Assembly (NCBI GenBank): GCA_030828385.1
Contig: JAURCS010000019.1
Coordinates: 1 to 56,178 of the forward strand
Reading direction: 5' to 3'
Length of the DNA stretch: 56,178 bases
Source: Gammaproteobacteria bacterium
GTDB taxonomy: Bacteria > Pseudomonadota > Gammaproteobacteria > Pseudomonadales > Pseudohongiellaceae
The notes under the pieces were generated by a model. That model had not been told where the DNA came from. It was given only the letters and a program-made list of their open reading frames with translations, and did no database searches. Made by a program: the position numbers and the translations under genes. This document shows positions 36,313 to 46,773 of this stretch, piece by piece. The stretch's first letter is position 1; each line of letters begins with the position of its first letter.

Positions 36313-37242
36313 TTAGCGGCTGGTGCGGTGAACGTAGGAGGCTGGATCAACAACACGACCATTTTTATGGACTTCAAAATGGACATGGGGGCCGGTAGAG
36401 CGGCCTGAATTACCGGACAGGGCAATAACCTGCCCTTTCTTGACAATATCACCGGGTTGAACCAGCAGTTTTTCATCATGGGCATATAGAGTTTCATAAC
36501 CATTACCATGGTTAATCTTGACCATATTGCCATAACCCTGCTTTTCACCGGAATAAGTGACAACACCGGAGGCTACAGCCTGTACATTAACGCCAGTGCG
36601 GCCAGTAGCAAAATCAATCCCCTGGTGCCAGGCCTGTTTTCCTGTAAAAGGATCGATACGTCGGCCATAGGGTGAGGAAATCCAGCCTTTGCTTATGGGA
36701 CGGCCAGACAGGTAGGTCTTGGACTGAATCAGTTGCTTGGAAAGAATGGAGTCAAGCAGCTCAAGCTGTTGCTGCTTATCCTCGATCTCCCGGGTTAACT
36801 CATCCAGGTTACTCAAAAAATCAGGGACTTCAACAGAAACCGAAGTCTCATCGGCAGGACCACCTACGGCAGGTGCCTGGGTGAAATCAAATTCCCCATC
36901 ATCGAGATTTGAAATATCGGTAAGACGCTGCCCCAGGGCATCAAGACGCAATAACCTGGCCTGCAGGTTGGCCATTCTCAAGGTTAAGGCTTCCAGTTGC
37001 GCCAGAGTTTCCTGTCGTATCTGGTCAATTTCGGCTTTCTGGGATTTCAGGTCATCCATCCAGGACTGGGTTGCTTCATCCTTGTAGAAGTCGGCATTAC
37101 GCAGGGCAGATAAATGAAAGCCGTAGTACCCGAGCAAAACCGGAACACCAAGCATACAAACGGATAAGGCAACTCGGGCCCATCCTTTCAGGACCAGTGA
37201 CTTGGTCTCACCATGCTTTTGATCGACAATGATTATTTTCAT
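36313..37242 (-). CDS. M23 family peptidoglycan endopeptidase, membrane-anchored
   Basis: A 309-residue protein with a short cytoplasmic tail, a transmembrane segment (about residues 21-41), a coiled-coil region (about 55-115 and 150-175) and a C-terminal LytM/M23 domain. The zinc and catalytic residues are seen in HQGIDFATG (HxGxD) and HVHFEVHKNG (HxH). Visible motifs are VQAVASGVVTYSG and GNGYETLYAHDEKLLVQPGDIVKKGQ. Active-site residues are intact, so it should cleave cross-link peptides rather than be an EnvC-like activator. It sits between lpxC and secA, where Pseudomonas-like genomes also carry such a gene. Presumably it acts in wall remodelling. Confidence 0.9.
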   Translation of the reverse strand: MKIIIVDQKHGETKSLVLKGWARVALSVCMLGVPVLLGYYGFHLSALRNADFYKDEATQSWMDDLKSQKAEIDQIRQETLAQLEALTLRMANLQARLLRLDALGQRLTDISNLDDGEFDFTQAPAVGGPADETSVSVEVPDFLSNLDELTREIEDKQQQLELLDSILSKQLIQSKTYLSGRPISKGWISSPYGRRIDPFTGKQAWHQGIDFATGRTGVNVQAVASGVVTYSGEKQGYGNMVKINHGNGYETLYAHDEKLLVQPGDIVKKGQVIALSGNSGRSTGPHVHFEVHKNGRVVDPASYVHRTSR

Positions 37243-37379
37243 ATTTGGTCAATATGGATAATTACTATAAATATCAAGTAGTTATAACTGTCTAGGGAAT
37301 TCCACGTATTGCATCCAGAACATTACTGGCATCGATAGAAACAGCTTAAGTATTAATTCAGGAACGGATTAGACCATAT

Positions 37380-38291
37380 CTAACCGGAAAAAACAGGTCT
37401 CAGATAGGAAATTGGCGCATCGTCCTCATCATCGAAAGTGACGATTTCCCAGCAATCTTCTGCGGTGATGAGCTTTCTGAGCAAGGCATTATTCAGGGCA
37501 TGGCCGGATTTATATCCCTGAAACTCGCCAATCAGGGTTTTTCCCAGCAGATAAAGGTCGCCAATGGAGTCTAGAATCTTGTGTTTTACAAACTCGTCTT
37601 CATAACGCAGGCCGTCTTCGTTGAGAACACGGTAATCCCCTACAGCAATAGCATTATCCATGCTTGCTCCCAGAGCCAGATTACGATTACGTAATTCTTC
37701 GAATTCATGCATAAATCCGAATGTGCGCGCCCTGCTGACCTCTTTCACAAAAGAGGTACTGGAAAAATCCACTGATGCTGCCTTGGTGAATTTGCGATGT
37801 ACCGGATGATCATACAAAAGGGTATAACCAACCTTGAAGCCATTAAAGGGTTTCAGACTGACTTTTTTGTCACCCTGCTCAACGGTGATTTCCTTGGTGA
37901 TACGGAAATATTTCTTGGGAGCATTCTGCTCTTCAATACCAGCAGACTGGATCAGGAATACGAAGGGACCGGCACTGCCATCCATGATTGGAACTTCAGA
38001 AGCGCTGACATCGACAAAGGCATTATCTATACCAAGGCCTGACATTGCAGACATGAGATGCTCGACGGTGGAAATCCGGACATCTCCTTTCATTAACGTA
38101 GATGACAAGGTGGTATCACCTACGTTTTCTGCCAGAGCTGGTATCTGAACGGCGGGGTCAAGGTCAACCCGGGTAAATACTATCCCGGTATCGACTGGTG
38201 CTGGCCTCAAAGTCAGGTAGACTTTCTGACCGGTATGTAAGCCTACACCGGTCGCTTTTATTGCGTTCTTTAAAGTTCGTTGCCTAATCAA
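37380..38291 (-). CDS. lpxC: UDP-3-O-acyl-N-acetylglucosamine deacetylase LpxC
   Basis: A 303-residue zinc deacetylase for the committed step of lipid A synthesis. Conserved pieces are [63 protein letters not shown], the zinc-site region [17 protein letters not shown] and [10 protein letters not shown]. The start codon is TTG: the family begins MIKQRTLKN-like and no in-frame ATG lies nearby upstream. It is separated from ftsZ by a 397-nt gap, so it may have its own promoter. Levels of LpxC are tightly controlled in E. coli, and the weak start codon may help keep synthesis low; that is inference. Confidence 0.97.
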   Translation of the reverse strand: MIRQRTLKNAIKATGVGLHTGQKVYLTLRPAPVDTGIVFTRVDLDPAVQIPALAENVGDTTLSSTLMKGDVRISTVEHLMSAMSGLGIDNAFVDVSASEVPIMDGSAGPFVFLIQSAGIEEQNAPKKYFRITKEITVEQGDKKVSLKPFNGFKVGYTLLYDHPVHRKFTKAASVDFSSTSFVKEVSRARTFGFMHEFEELRNRNLALGASMDNAIAVGDYRVLNEDGLRYEDEFVKHKILDSIGDLYLLGKTLIGEFQGYKSGHALNNALLRKLITAEDCWEIVTFDDEDDAPISYLRPVFSG

Positions 38292-38688
38292 TGATCGCTC
38301 TCACTGTTACCCTGGTTGCTAATATTTACTAACCCCCAAAGTTATTTCACACGACAATTTTATTTGCTTCACTTTTTATCTACCTGCTCATCTGGCATGT
38401 AGGATGTCTGTATTACTAGCGGCGCAATACCTTATTGCATCCAATACAGAAAAAGTGCCGCAAATGCTGCTTTTTGCCACTATTACCGCTTTTGCCTCTG
38501 CTTCTTGTTATTACCCTGCAGGTATTACGGCAAGGTTGTCGGGAAAAAGCGCATGTTATCAAAAACACACATTTTCACCAATAGCCGAAGCCCCCGTGTC
38601 TTCGGGATTTGTAAAATAACTTTCTATTTCCAGCCAAAAACCAGCCAACAGACTGCCCCTGCAAGCTTTAATCAACCAATGAGTGCTT
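38292..38688. other. 397-nt gap between ftsZ and lpxC
   Basis: No supported gene on either strand. A CCGAAG/CTTCGG hairpin at 38585-38605 lies after ftsZ but lacks a U run. The lpxC promoter is expected in the last ~150 nt before 38291; I cannot identify confident boxes. Confidence 0.45.
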
Positions 38689-39876
38689 TTAATCAGCCTG
38701 CTTACGCAAAAACGCAGGAATATCCAGAAAATCCATATCTGAATCAGCCCCTACCGCTTTTGGCATAGGCTGCCTTTCTTGCTGAAGCTCCTCATTTGCA
38801 CCATGTGCCTTGACGGCTTCCTTCTTGCGCATTACTGCGGGCCTGTCCAGAGTATGAAAATCTGCTGTTCTGGGATTCTTCATTGTGTTGTCTACCACTT
38901 TGGTAGGCTTTTCAATCTGCATACCACCCAGACCTGTCGCCACGACAGTAACTATCAACTGATCCTTCAGAGATGGATCAATAACTGTTCCAACCACAAC
39001 AATTGCCTGCTCCGAAGCAAACTCTGAAATGGTATCACCGACCTGGGAAAACTCACCCAGAGTCAAATCTTCACCCGCGGTAATGTTGATCAGAATGCCA
39101 CGTGCACCCTGCAGATTCACATCCTCAAGCAAGGGGCTGCGAATGGCTGCTTCAGCTGCCTCAACCGCCCGGTTTTCTCCGCTGGCATAGCCGGTTCCCA
39201 TCATTGCCATACCCATTTCGGACATCACTGTACTGACGTCGGCAAAATCCACATTGATCATGCCTGGACGCATAATAAGATCAGCTATGCCTTTTACCGC
39301 ACCGGAAAGAACATCATTGGCCGCAGAAAAAGCATCCAGTAACGTCGAACCTTTACCCAGTACATCCATGAGTTTTTCATTAGGTATGGTTATTAGAGAG
39401 TCAACATGCTCTGCAAGTTCCCTGATACCCTGCTCAGCGATTGCCATTCGTTTACGGCCTTCAAATGGAAACGGTTTAGTAATGACCGCTACAGTTAAAA
39501 TACCCATCTCCCGGGCAATCTCGGCAACTACAGGAGCACCACCAGTGCCGGTTCCACCACCCATACCTGCGGTGATGAAGACCATGTCAGCACCGGAAAT
39601 AATTTCCCGAATCCGGTCGCGATCTTCCAGCGCAGCCTGACGGCCAATTTCCGGGTTGGCACCTGCACCCAATCCCTTGGTAACCGTACCACCCAACTGC
39701 AAATTGAGTTTGGTCTCCATTTTATCCAGCGCCTGGGCGTCGGTATTGGCACAGATAAACTCAACACCATCAATGGTATTTTGAATCATGTGCTGGACGG
39801 CATTGCCACCGCCTCCGCCGACACCAATTACTTTTATTACTGCACTTTGAGCAACATTGTCGATTATTTCGAACAT
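38689..39876 (-). CDS. ftsZ: cell division GTPase FtsZ
   Basis: A 395-residue tubulin homologue. The GTP-binding signature GGGTGTGGAPVVAE is at about residues 106-119, with GVGGGGGNAVQHM at the N terminus and NVDFADVSTVMSEMGMAMMGTG in the middle. The C-terminal conserved peptide DFLDIPAFLRKQAD, which binds FtsA and ZipA, is intact after a variable linker. It polymerises into the Z ring. It is the last gene of the continuous ftsQ-ftsA-ftsZ run; a 65-nt gap separates it from ftsA. Confidence 0.99.
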   Translation of the reverse strand: MFEIIDNVAQSAVIKVIGVGGGGGNAVQHMIQNTIDGVEFICANTDAQALDKMETKLNLQLGGTVTKGLGAGANPEIGRQAALEDRDRIREIISGADMVFITAGMGGGTGTGGAPVVAEIAREMGILTVAVITKPFPFEGRKRMAIAEQGIRELAEHVDSLITIPNEKLMDVLGKGSTLLDAFSAANDVLSGAVKGIADLIMRPGMINVDFADVSTVMSEMGMAMMGTGYASGENRAVEAAEAAIRSPLLEDVNLQGARGILINITAGEDLTLGEFSQVGDTISEFASEQAIVVVGTVIDPSLKDQLIVTVVATGLGGMQIEKPTKVVDNTMKNPRTADFHTLDRPAVMRKKEAVKAHGANEELQQERQPMPKAVGADSDMDFLDIPAFLRKQAD

Positions 39877-39941
39877 TTTCTTTCCCCCTTTTGGGTTCTG
39901 CCTTGAAGTTAATAAAAATTAATGATTATTTGACTGATTAT

Positions 39942-41174
39942 TCAGTCTTCACTGCTAAATAAACTTTTTACCCGATCAAAAAGCGTAATGCCGGGCTCTC
40001 TGACTGCACTGCCTTCTCTTTCCTGCGCTTGTTTCATACCATAAAGAAGCAAGCCCACCGCGGTTGAATAAGTGGGATTTCTGACAATATCCACCAGACC
40101 ATTCACCTCTACCGGCATGCCAATACGTACCGGCATATGAAATATTTCCTCGGCCAGCTCGGCGACACCTTCCATCTTGCTGGTACCACCGGTGAAAACC
40201 ATTCCTGCTGCGAGCATGTCTTCATAACCGCTTTGCCTGATTTCCGACTGAATCAGATGAAAAAGTTCGTCATAACGGGGTTCAACCACATCGGCCAAAG
40301 CCTGGCGCGACAATTCTCTGGGAGGACGCTCACCCACACTGGGGACCTTGATCATGTCATCGTCACTAGCCAGTTGTGACAAGGCGCAGGCATACTTAAT
40401 TTTCAGTTCTTCCGCATGATCGGTAGGTGTACGCAAGGCCATTGCAATATCATTGGTTACCTGGTCTCCGGCTATCGGGATAACCCCCGTATGCCTGATT
40501 GCCCCTTCAGTAAAAATCGCAATATCAGTAGTGCCACCGCCGATATCAACAATACAGACGCCAAGCTCTTTTTCGTCTTCTGTTAATACCGAATAACTGG
40601 AGGCCAGCTGTTCAAGAATGATTTCATCAGTCTCAAGACCGCAACGCTTGATGCACTTTTCAATATTCTGGGCGGCATTGGTGGCACAAGTCACCAGATG
40701 CACTTTGGCTTCAAGTCTCACCCCTGACATGCCCAACGGTTCCTTTACCCCTTCCTGGGAATCGATAACGTATTCCTGGGGTAATATATGCAGTACCTTT
40801 TGATCAGCGGGTATCGCTACGGCCTGAGCTGCATCAATTACCCGTTCAATATCAGCGGCATATACCTCTTTGTCGCGAATCGCGACGATGCCATGTGAAT
40901 TCATGCTACGCACATGGCTGCCGGCAATGCCTGCGTACACTGAATGAATCTGACAACCTGCCATCAGCTCCGCCTCTTCCACTGCACGCTGGATAGACTG
41001 CACAGTGGATTCAATATTCACCACGGTACCTTTCTTAAGACCACGGGATTTATGCCGGCCGATACCGACAATATTGAGCCCACCTTCTTCGTTGATCTCG
41101 CCGACAATGGCCACAACTTTGGATGTACCGATATCCAGGCCAACTATCATATTTCCACCACTCAAGTTACTCAT
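39942..41174 (-). CDS. ftsA: cell division protein FtsA
   Basis: A 410-residue actin-like ATPase that ties FtsZ to the membrane. Phosphate motifs are visible in VGLDIGTSKVVAIVGE and VCIVDIGGGTTDIAIF, and the adenosine motif in GMVFTGGTSKMEGV. The C-terminal amphipathic helix ITLFDRVKSLF is the membrane-targeting sequence. The ATG at 41174 is chosen because AAGGAG lies 9 nt upstream; the open frame extends 14 codons further into the ftsQ end. It is 38 nt from ftsQ and followed by ftsZ. Confidence 0.97.
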   Translation of the reverse strand: MSNLSGGNMIVGLDIGTSKVVAIVGEINEEGGLNIVGIGRHKSRGLKKGTVVNIESTVQSIQRAVEEAELMAGCQIHSVYAGIAGSHVRSMNSHGIVAIRDKEVYAADIERVIDAAQAVAIPADQKVLHILPQEYVIDSQEGVKEPLGMSGVRLEAKVHLVTCATNAAQNIEKCIKRCGLETDEIILEQLASSYSVLTEDEKELGVCIVDIGGGTTDIAIFTEGAIRHTGVIPIAGDQVTNDIAMALRTPTDHAEELKIKYACALSQLASDDDMIKVPSVGERPPRELSRQALADVVEPRYDELFHLIQSEIRQSGYEDMLAAGMVFTGGTSKMEGVAELAEEIFHMPVRIGMPVEVNGLVDIVRNPTYSTAVGLLLYGMKQAQEREGSAVREPGITLFDRVKSLFSSED

Positions 41175-41212
41175 TGGAAGCAACTCCTTTTTATTCATTT
41201 GTTGAAATCTGG

Positions 41213-42028
41213 TCATAGCGAGACCACCTCTGACATATTATTTTCTTTTGTTTTAACTGCTATACCGCTGGTGTAACGCAAATCGATTGATTCGATTTCA
41301 TCCATTTGCTCAATTAATGAATCTTTCGCAAAATCCACAAGCCTTCTCATTTTTTCCATCAGCTGGGACTTGCCAATATTGATATCTACGCCATTGGCAA
41401 GAGTCAGTTTCCAGGCAGCACGCTCATTAAGATCAAGTTCCGCAATTTTCAATCCCCGCTGATACAGTAACTGACTGAACAACTGGTATTGCTCCATCAC
41501 TTTTCTTTCAGTTCCCTGAGGACCCGAGAGTATTGCCAGGCTTTCAAGACCAATGATGTTGTCCGGCGCAATGATTTCGCCATCCTGGTTTAACAGACGT
41601 TTTTCTCCCCAACGGGCGATTGCCTTTTCTTCAACAATGCTCAGCACCAACGTGTCTGGCCATTCCCGGCGTATCGTTACTGAGCGAATCCATGGCATGG
41701 TTTCAAGTACTTTTTTGATTTCCTGCATATCCACCAGCAACAGACTTTCGCTAATAAAACTATTAACAGCAGCAAGCAGTTCCTGCTCGGAGATATAGTT
41801 AACCTTGCCTTCAATGAGGACTTGCTCTACACGCTGATTACTGACCGTTTCCACGACTTTGGGTGTGCTCATCACGCCATAGCCAAGTGCAGCAACAAAC
41901 GCCAGCGTAAACATGATTTTCCACATCAAAGAACTATTGAGCTGTCGACGCGAACCGTTTTTTTTGGCTTTTACGCTGGCTCCACTTCTGTTCCTGTTAC
42001 GTTTTTTACCCGGCATCAGAATTTCCAT
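41213..42028 (-). CDS. ftsQ: cell division protein FtsQ
   Basis: A 271-residue bitopic protein with a basic cytoplasmic N terminus rich in Lys/Arg, one transmembrane segment (about residues 35-52), a POTRA-like domain (VEQVLIEGKVNYISEQEL through LETMPWIRSVTIRREWPDTLVLSIVEEKAIARWG) and a beta domain. It recruits FtsB/FtsL in the divisome. The ATG starts 2 nt after the ddlB stop with AAGGG upstream. The order ddlB-ftsQ-ftsA-ftsZ is standard. Confidence 0.95.
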   Translation of the reverse strand: MEILMPGKKRNRNRSGASVKAKKNGSRRQLNSSLMWKIMFTLAFVAALGYGVMSTPKVVETVSNQRVEQVLIEGKVNYISEQELLAAVNSFISESLLLVDMQEIKKVLETMPWIRSVTIRREWPDTLVLSIVEEKAIARWGEKRLLNQDGEIIAPDNIIGLESLAILSGPQGTERKVMEQYQLFSQLLYQRGLKIAELDLNERAAWKLTLANGVDINIGKSQLMEKMRRLVDFAKDSLIEQMDEIESIDLRYTSGIAVKTKENNMSEVVSL

Positions 42029-42030
42029 GA

Positions 42031-42978
42031 TTAATCCCTTTCCCGGTTGGCAGTACTGGTGGCGAGTATTTCCAGCACCAGTTGATCAAAATCTATTCCT
42101 GCCTGATTTGCAGCCATTGGCACCAGACTGTGATCTGTCATTCCCGGTACCGTATTAACTTCCAGCAGCCAGAAAGTTCCAGCACTGTCACGCATAACAT
42201 CCACCCGGCCCCAGCCTTCGCAACCCACGGCCTGATATGCCTGCATTGCCATAGTGGCGAGATTTTTTTCATCTTCACTGGCCAGATCACAGGGACAAAA
42301 ATATTGCGTCTCATCAGAAAAATACTTGGCCTGATAATCATAAAAATCAGCACTTGCCGTCATACCTACTGCAGGCAAAACACTGTCCCCGAGAATGGCC
42401 ACTGTGTATTCAGGTCCATCGATAAACTTTTCGGCAATAACTTGCTTGTCATACTGTCTGGCATGTACAAATGCCTGCTGTAGTTCATCCGCATCATTTG
42501 CTCTGGAAATTCCGATACTGGAACCTTCCTTAACTGGCTTGACAAAAACCGGGCCCAACTCAGTAATTACTTTGTCCCATTCAGTTGTTTCATCAAGCAT
42601 GGCAAATGCAGGCGTATTGAGACCAAGGCTTTGCCAGATGTGCTTGCAGCGCACTTTGTCCATGGCAAGAGCAGACGCCAGAACTCCGCTACCGGTATAG
42701 GGAATATTCATTAATTCCAAAGCACCCTGCACTTTACCATCCTCACCTTTACGACCATGTAACGCGATGAAAACCCGATCAAAACCGTTTTCAGATAAAC
42801 TGGCCAGCACCTTGCCATCGGTAAAGTCGACACCAGTCGCATCTACCCTGCTTTTAAGCAGCGACCCAAGTACCGCATTACCACTCATCAGAGAAATTTC
42901 CCGCTCTGCAGAGTCACCCCCCATCAGGACAGCCACCTTGCCGAAAGTCTCGGGGTCATGACGGGTCATGTTATTCAT
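42031..42978 (-). CDS. ddlB: D-alanine--D-alanine ligase B
   Basis: A 315-residue ATP-grasp ligase that makes D-Ala-D-Ala for the peptidoglycan stem. Conserved pieces are [64 protein letters not shown], and the metal-site region [17 protein letters not shown]. The start at 42978 (MNNMTRHD) overlaps the murC end by 8 nt and has AGGGA upstream; an ATG at 42969 is the alternative. The longer open frame to 43032 lies within murC and is not likely translated. Confidence 0.96.
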   Translation of the reverse strand: MNNMTRHDPETFGKVAVLMGGDSAEREISLMSGNAVLGSLLKSRVDATGVDFTDGKVLASLSENGFDRVFIALHGRKGEDGKVQGALELMNIPYTGSGVLASALAMDKVRCKHIWQSLGLNTPAFAMLDETTEWDKVITELGPVFVKPVKEGSSIGISRANDADELQQAFVHARQYDKQVIAEKFIDGPEYTVAILGDSVLPAVGMTASADFYDYQAKYFSDETQYFCPCDLASEDEKNLATMAMQAYQAVGCEGWGRVDVMRDSAGTFWLLEVNTVPGMTDHSLVPMAANQAGIDFDQLVLEILATSTANRERD

Positions 42979-44413
42979 ACCCCAACCCATCCCTGGACAA
43001 TTCCCGCGCCAAAATACCAATACTACCTGCACCCTGAGTCAGTAAAATGTCATCATCAAGCAACACATCTTTTAATACATTTCTGATATCTGTCTGATCT
43101 TTCACATACACCGGATCAATTTGTCCGCGCTGCCTGATACTGCGACACAAACTTCTGCTGTCTGCACCTCGAATAGGCGTCTCGCCGGCGGCATAGACCT
43201 CAAGTAGTAGTAACAAGTCGACTTCAGACAACACATCAACAAATGCATCATAAAGATCATGGGTTCTGCTATAACGGTGGGGCTGGTAAATCATTACCAG
43301 CCTTTTCTCCGGCCAACCGGTTCGTATGGCCCTGATATTGGCTGCGACTTCAGTAGGATGATGGCCATAGTCGTCCACCAGCATCACTTCACCACTTTCA
43401 ATTAGCAGCGGTTCCTTAATGTCAAAACGTCGACCCACTCCACGAAAGCCTTCGAGTCCCTGCACAATATCTTCACTCGACATGCCCTCATCCGTTGCTA
43501 CCGCTATAGCCGCAGTAGCATTAAGAACGTTATGGATGCCTGGCATATTCAGTGTGAGATCCAGCTGATCATGATTGTCAGGGCGGGTAAGTTTAAAGCG
43601 GCTGACATTGCCTACCTGCTCAACATCATGAATATGAAAATCAGCCTGATCAGACTGACCATAGGTGATAACCGGCCGCGAGATTCGTGGTAACAGTTCC
43701 TGGATCACCGGATCATCAATACACAACACGGCAAGTCCATAAAAAGGCAGGTTATGTAAAAAATCGACAAAGGTTTGTTTGAGCTTTTCGAAATCACCGT
43801 CATAAGTGACCATATGGTCTTCGTCAATATTGGTAACAATGGCAACCATGGGCTGCAAATGCAGGAATGAGGCATCGCTCTCATCAGCCTCCGCTACCAT
43901 GATGTGGCTGGCACCAAGCCTGGCATTGGTGCCGGCACCATTGAGTATGCCGCCAATAATATAGGTCGGATCCATGTCGCCCTGGGCCAGCAATGTGGCT
44001 ACCAGACTGGTGGTTGTGGTTTTACCGTGTGTTCCCGCAATAACAATGGCATGCCGATAGCGCATAAGCTCAGCGAGCATTTCAGCGCGCCTGATGATGG
44101 GAATCCTGAGATTGATAGCCTCAAGTATTTCCTCGTTACTCTGATCTATGGCGCTGGACACAACAACGACGCTGGCGCCTTCAATATTGGCAGCTTCATG
44201 CCCGATGAAAATAATGGCGCCAAAAGACTCCAGGCGTTCAGTAACCGGTGAAGGTGCGATATCTGAACCGCTGATTTCATAACCCTGGTTTAACAGCACT
44301 TCGGCGATTCCACTCATACCCGCACCACCGATACCAACAAAGTGAATTCTGCGAATACGGCGCATTTCCGGGATGTCACTTCTGCGCATGATGTGATGGC
44401 CTGCTTCAGACAT
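42971..44413 (-). CDS. murC: UDP-N-acetylmuramate--L-alanine ligase MurC
   Basis: A 480-residue Mur ligase. It has [18 protein letters not shown] at the N terminus (UDP-sugar site), the P-loop [14 protein letters not shown], the [10 protein letters not shown] segment and [10 protein letters not shown] in the third domain. It adds the first residue, L-Ala, to UDP-MurNAc. The ATG at 44413 overlaps the murG stop by 8 nt and has GGAGG 6 nt upstream, so it is preferred over the open frame to 44458. Confidence 0.97.
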   Translation of the reverse strand: MSEAGHHIMRRSDIPEMRRIRRIHFVGIGGAGMSGIAEVLLNQGYEISGSDIAPSPVTERLESFGAIIFIGHEAANIEGASVVVVSSAIDQSNEEILEAINLRIPIIRRAEMLAELMRYRHAIVIAGTHGKTTTTSLVATLLAQGDMDPTYIIGGILNGAGTNARLGASHIMVAEADESDASFLHLQPMVAIVTNIDEDHMVTYDGDFEKLKQTFVDFLHNLPFYGLAVLCIDDPVIQELLPRISRPVITYGQSDQADFHIHDVEQVGNVSRFKLTRPDNHDQLDLTLNMPGIHNVLNATAAIAVATDEGMSSEDIVQGLEGFRGVGRRFDIKEPLLIESGEVMLVDDYGHHPTEVAANIRAIRTGWPEKRLVMIYQPHRYSRTHDLYDAFVDVLSEVDLLLLLEVYAAGETPIRGADSRSLCRSIRQRGQIDPVYVKDQTDIRNVLKDVLLDDDILLTQGAGSIGILARELSRDGLGYE

Positions 44414-45578
44414 AGGAAGCCTCCATACACAGTGACGAGGCCTTTTCAGTGGCATCAAGCCTGCCTGCTGCCAACGCCTTGCTGGATGCCTGCTGCAGAA
44501 AATCGTCGCTCATGGCGAACTTCTGCACCAGGGCGAGCAGCGTTTGAGGATCCAGATCTTTCTGCTGAATTACTTCTGCGGCCCCGGCAAGCACCAAAAA
44601 GCGGGCGTTCTCGGTCTGGTGATCATCCACCGCAAACGGATAGGGAATAAGAATGGAAGCCAGGCCCACTGCCGCAATTTCTGATACGGTCATGGCACCG
44701 GCGCGGGCGATAATAATATCAGCCCAAGAATAGGCACTTGCCATATTTTCTATAAATGGCCGAATCTGGATCGTATTACCCACATCCACCTTACTCTCAC
44801 CATAAAACGTCAATGTTTGTTCAAGATTTTTACTGCCACATTGATGAAGTATTTCCGGCCTTTGCTGTTCCGGTAAAAGTGCCAGCATGGCTGGAACGGT
44901 TTTGTTAATAGCAACAGCCCCAAGACTTCCACCTATAACAAGAATGCGCAACTTATCTCCGCGATGAACGGCGTCAGTTTGTGTGGCCCTTGCATTATGT
45001 TTTTGCACACCAAGGTCTGAAATTTCCTTGCGCAAAGGATTGCCTACCACAATCGTATTGCCTGGTTTGATAAATGATTTCAGTACACGGTTGCGGGTAA
45101 TTTCCTGCTTTCTTTCAAATGCACCAGGGAATGCCTCCATCACAGTTGAAGCCAGAGGAAACAGCATTTGATTGGTGAAACCGGCAATAGCATTTTGTTC
45201 ATGAATCAGCAACCTTTTCCCCAGTAACCAGGCAGCAAGTCCACCAGGTCCGGTAACAAATCCACCCATGCCCAGAACGCAACCTGGCTTGATCTGGATA
45301 AGCTTGCGAATGGCTTGCACGACAGCAAGCAAAATTACCAGGGGTGACAGCAGTTTTTTCAGCAGGCTTGTTCCCCTGAGTCCGGCGATGGATATAAAGT
45401 GCAAGGGAATATCTGTTTCAGAAATTACACTGGCTTCCAGCCCTTTACGCGTTCCAAGCCACTCCACCTGGACACCCCTGGACAGCAGATCCTCAGCAAT
45501 ACTCAGCGCAGGGAACACATGCCCACCCGTGCCTCCGGCCATAATAAGTATTTTTCTGTTGTTGGTATCTATGCGCAT
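44406..45578 (-). CDS. murG: UDP-GlcNAc:undecaprenyl-PP-MurNAc-pentapeptide GlcNAc transferase MurG
   Basis: A 390-residue GT-B glycosyltransferase, somewhat longer than E. coli MurG (355). Seen are [19 protein letters not shown] (lipid I site), [42 protein letters not shown] and the donor-site [31 protein letters not shown], which in E. coli reads SGALTVSE. The extra length lies mainly in the middle ([15 protein letters not shown]) and the C terminus. It makes lipid II on the inner membrane face. 11 nt after ftsW; overlaps murC. Confidence 0.96.
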   Translation of the reverse strand: MRIDTNNRKILIMAGGTGGHVFPALSIAEDLLSRGVQVEWLGTRKGLEASVISETDIPLHFISIAGLRGTSLLKKLLSPLVILLAVVQAIRKLIQIKPGCVLGMGGFVTGPGGLAAWLLGKRLLIHEQNAIAGFTNQMLFPLASTVMEAFPGAFERKQEITRNRVLKSFIKPGNTIVVGNPLRKEISDLGVQKHNARATQTDAVHRGDKLRILVIGGSLGAVAINKTVPAMLALLPEQQRPEILHQCGSKNLEQTLTFYGESKVDVGNTIQIRPFIENMASAYSWADIIIARAGAMTVSEIAAVGLASILIPYPFAVDDHQTENARFLVLAGAAEVIQQKDLDPQTLLALVQKFAMSDDFLQQASSKALAAGRLDATEKASSLCMEASYV

Positions 45579-45589
45579 TTCTATTCTGC

Positions 45590-46771
45590 TCAGACGCGAA
45601 CGCTGGCTTTTCTGCCTCCGCTCTGATTATTCTCAATATCAATCCTGACTAATATCGCCACCATTGCCATACAGGTAAGCAGGCTCGAACCGCCATAACT
45701 GATAAACGGCAGAGTAAGTCCCTTGTTTGGCAACAACCCCACATTGACACAGACATTGATGGCGACCTGGGCAACAAAAATAAAAGCAAAACCATAAGCG
45801 GCGTAAGCTGCGAAAAAGTTCCCATTGGTCTCATTTTTTCTGGCGATAAGCAGGGCCCTGGAAATAAAGGCAGTAAAAAGAAGTAACAGGGCAAGGACGC
45901 TGATAACCCCAAGTTCTTCAGCGATAATGGCAATAATGAAATCGGTATGGCCGTCAGGCAGGAAGTACATTTTCTGGATACTGTTACCCAGCCCCATGCC
46001 CAACCATTCACCACGGCCGAAACCTATCAGGGCCTGTGCCAGCTGATAACCGGAATCGAAGACAATATCTTCATGAAAAGGATCTTTGAGTGCCTGCAAA
46101 TAGGAAGTCACTCTGCGCATGCGATAAGCAGAGGTAAAAATCATTGCGGAGCCGGCGCCAAGCAGCAGCATTGCTGACAAAAGGAAATGCCAGAAACGGG
46201 CACCGGCAAGAAAAAGCATTGCCATAACGGCAAACATGATGACTACTACTGCTCCAAAATCAGGTTCCAGCAACAGCAGTAATACGGGCAATGACATCAA
46301 GGCGAAAGGTAGCAGGAATCCTTTCAGGCTATTACAGATAAGCTCATGTTGCCTGCTTAGCAAACCAGCCATGAAAAATACAATCAGAATTTTTGACGGC
46401 TCGGAAACCTGCAGGGTCATGAAACCAATATTTATCCAGCGTGTGCCACCACCTGCTGTATAACCCACGCCTGGAACCAGAACGAGTGACAACAGCAGCA
46501 AGGTAATGATGAAAAGGCCATAACTGCCTTTTTGCCACCACAACAGGGGAATTTGGAATGTGATTATTGCCCCCACTAGACCAAGCAGAATGAATATCAA
46601 CTGACGCTTGAAATAATAGAATGGATCCCGATGCAGACTTTCACCAATTTCCACCGATGCTGAGGTCATCATGATTAGGCCAACAAATACCAGTAGCATG
46701 GCAAGAATAATGAGCCAGCTATCGCCATAATAGGGGCGGGTCTGAAACTGTTGATGGGTTACTGCTTGCAT
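45590..46771 (-). CDS. ftsW: septal peptidoglycan glycosyltransferase FtsW
   Basis: A 393-residue SEDS protein with about ten transmembrane segments. Conserved stretches are GGGTRWINIGFMTLQVSEPSKI, LLLLEPDFGAVVVI, YQLAQALIGFGRGEWLGMGLGNSIQK, LPDGHTDFIIAIIAEELG, and GLTLPFISYGGSSLL. It polymerises lipid II at the septum with FtsI (PBP3). The gene starts 2 nt after murD ends and is followed by murG, the usual dcw order. Confidence 0.97.
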   Translation of the reverse strand: MQAVTHQQFQTRPYYGDSWLIILAMLLVFVGLIMMTSASVEIGESLHRDPFYYFKRQLIFILLGLVGAIITFQIPLLWWQKGSYGLFIITLLLLSLVLVPGVGYTAGGGTRWINIGFMTLQVSEPSKILIVFFMAGLLSRQHELICNSLKGFLLPFALMSLPVLLLLLEPDFGAVVVIMFAVMAMLFLAGARFWHFLLSAMLLLGAGSAMIFTSAYRMRRVTSYLQALKDPFHEDIVFDSGYQLAQALIGFGRGEWLGMGLGNSIQKMYFLPDGHTDFIIAIIAEELGVISVLALLLLFTAFISRALLIARKNETNGNFFAAYAAYGFAFIFVAQVAINVCVNVGLLPNKGLTLPFISYGGSSLLTCMAMVAILVRIDIENNQSGGRKASVRV

Positions 46772-46773
46772 AT

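Noticed and set aside
38585-38605. CCGAAG/CTTCGG hairpin as the ftsZ terminator
   Set aside because: No U run follows on the minus strand, and the loop is long; evidence too weak to call a terminator.
38404-38619. Plus-strand 71-codon frame in the ftsZ-lpxC gap
   Set aside because: Low-information composition, no ribosome-binding site, opposite to the operon; no known gene sits here in relatives.
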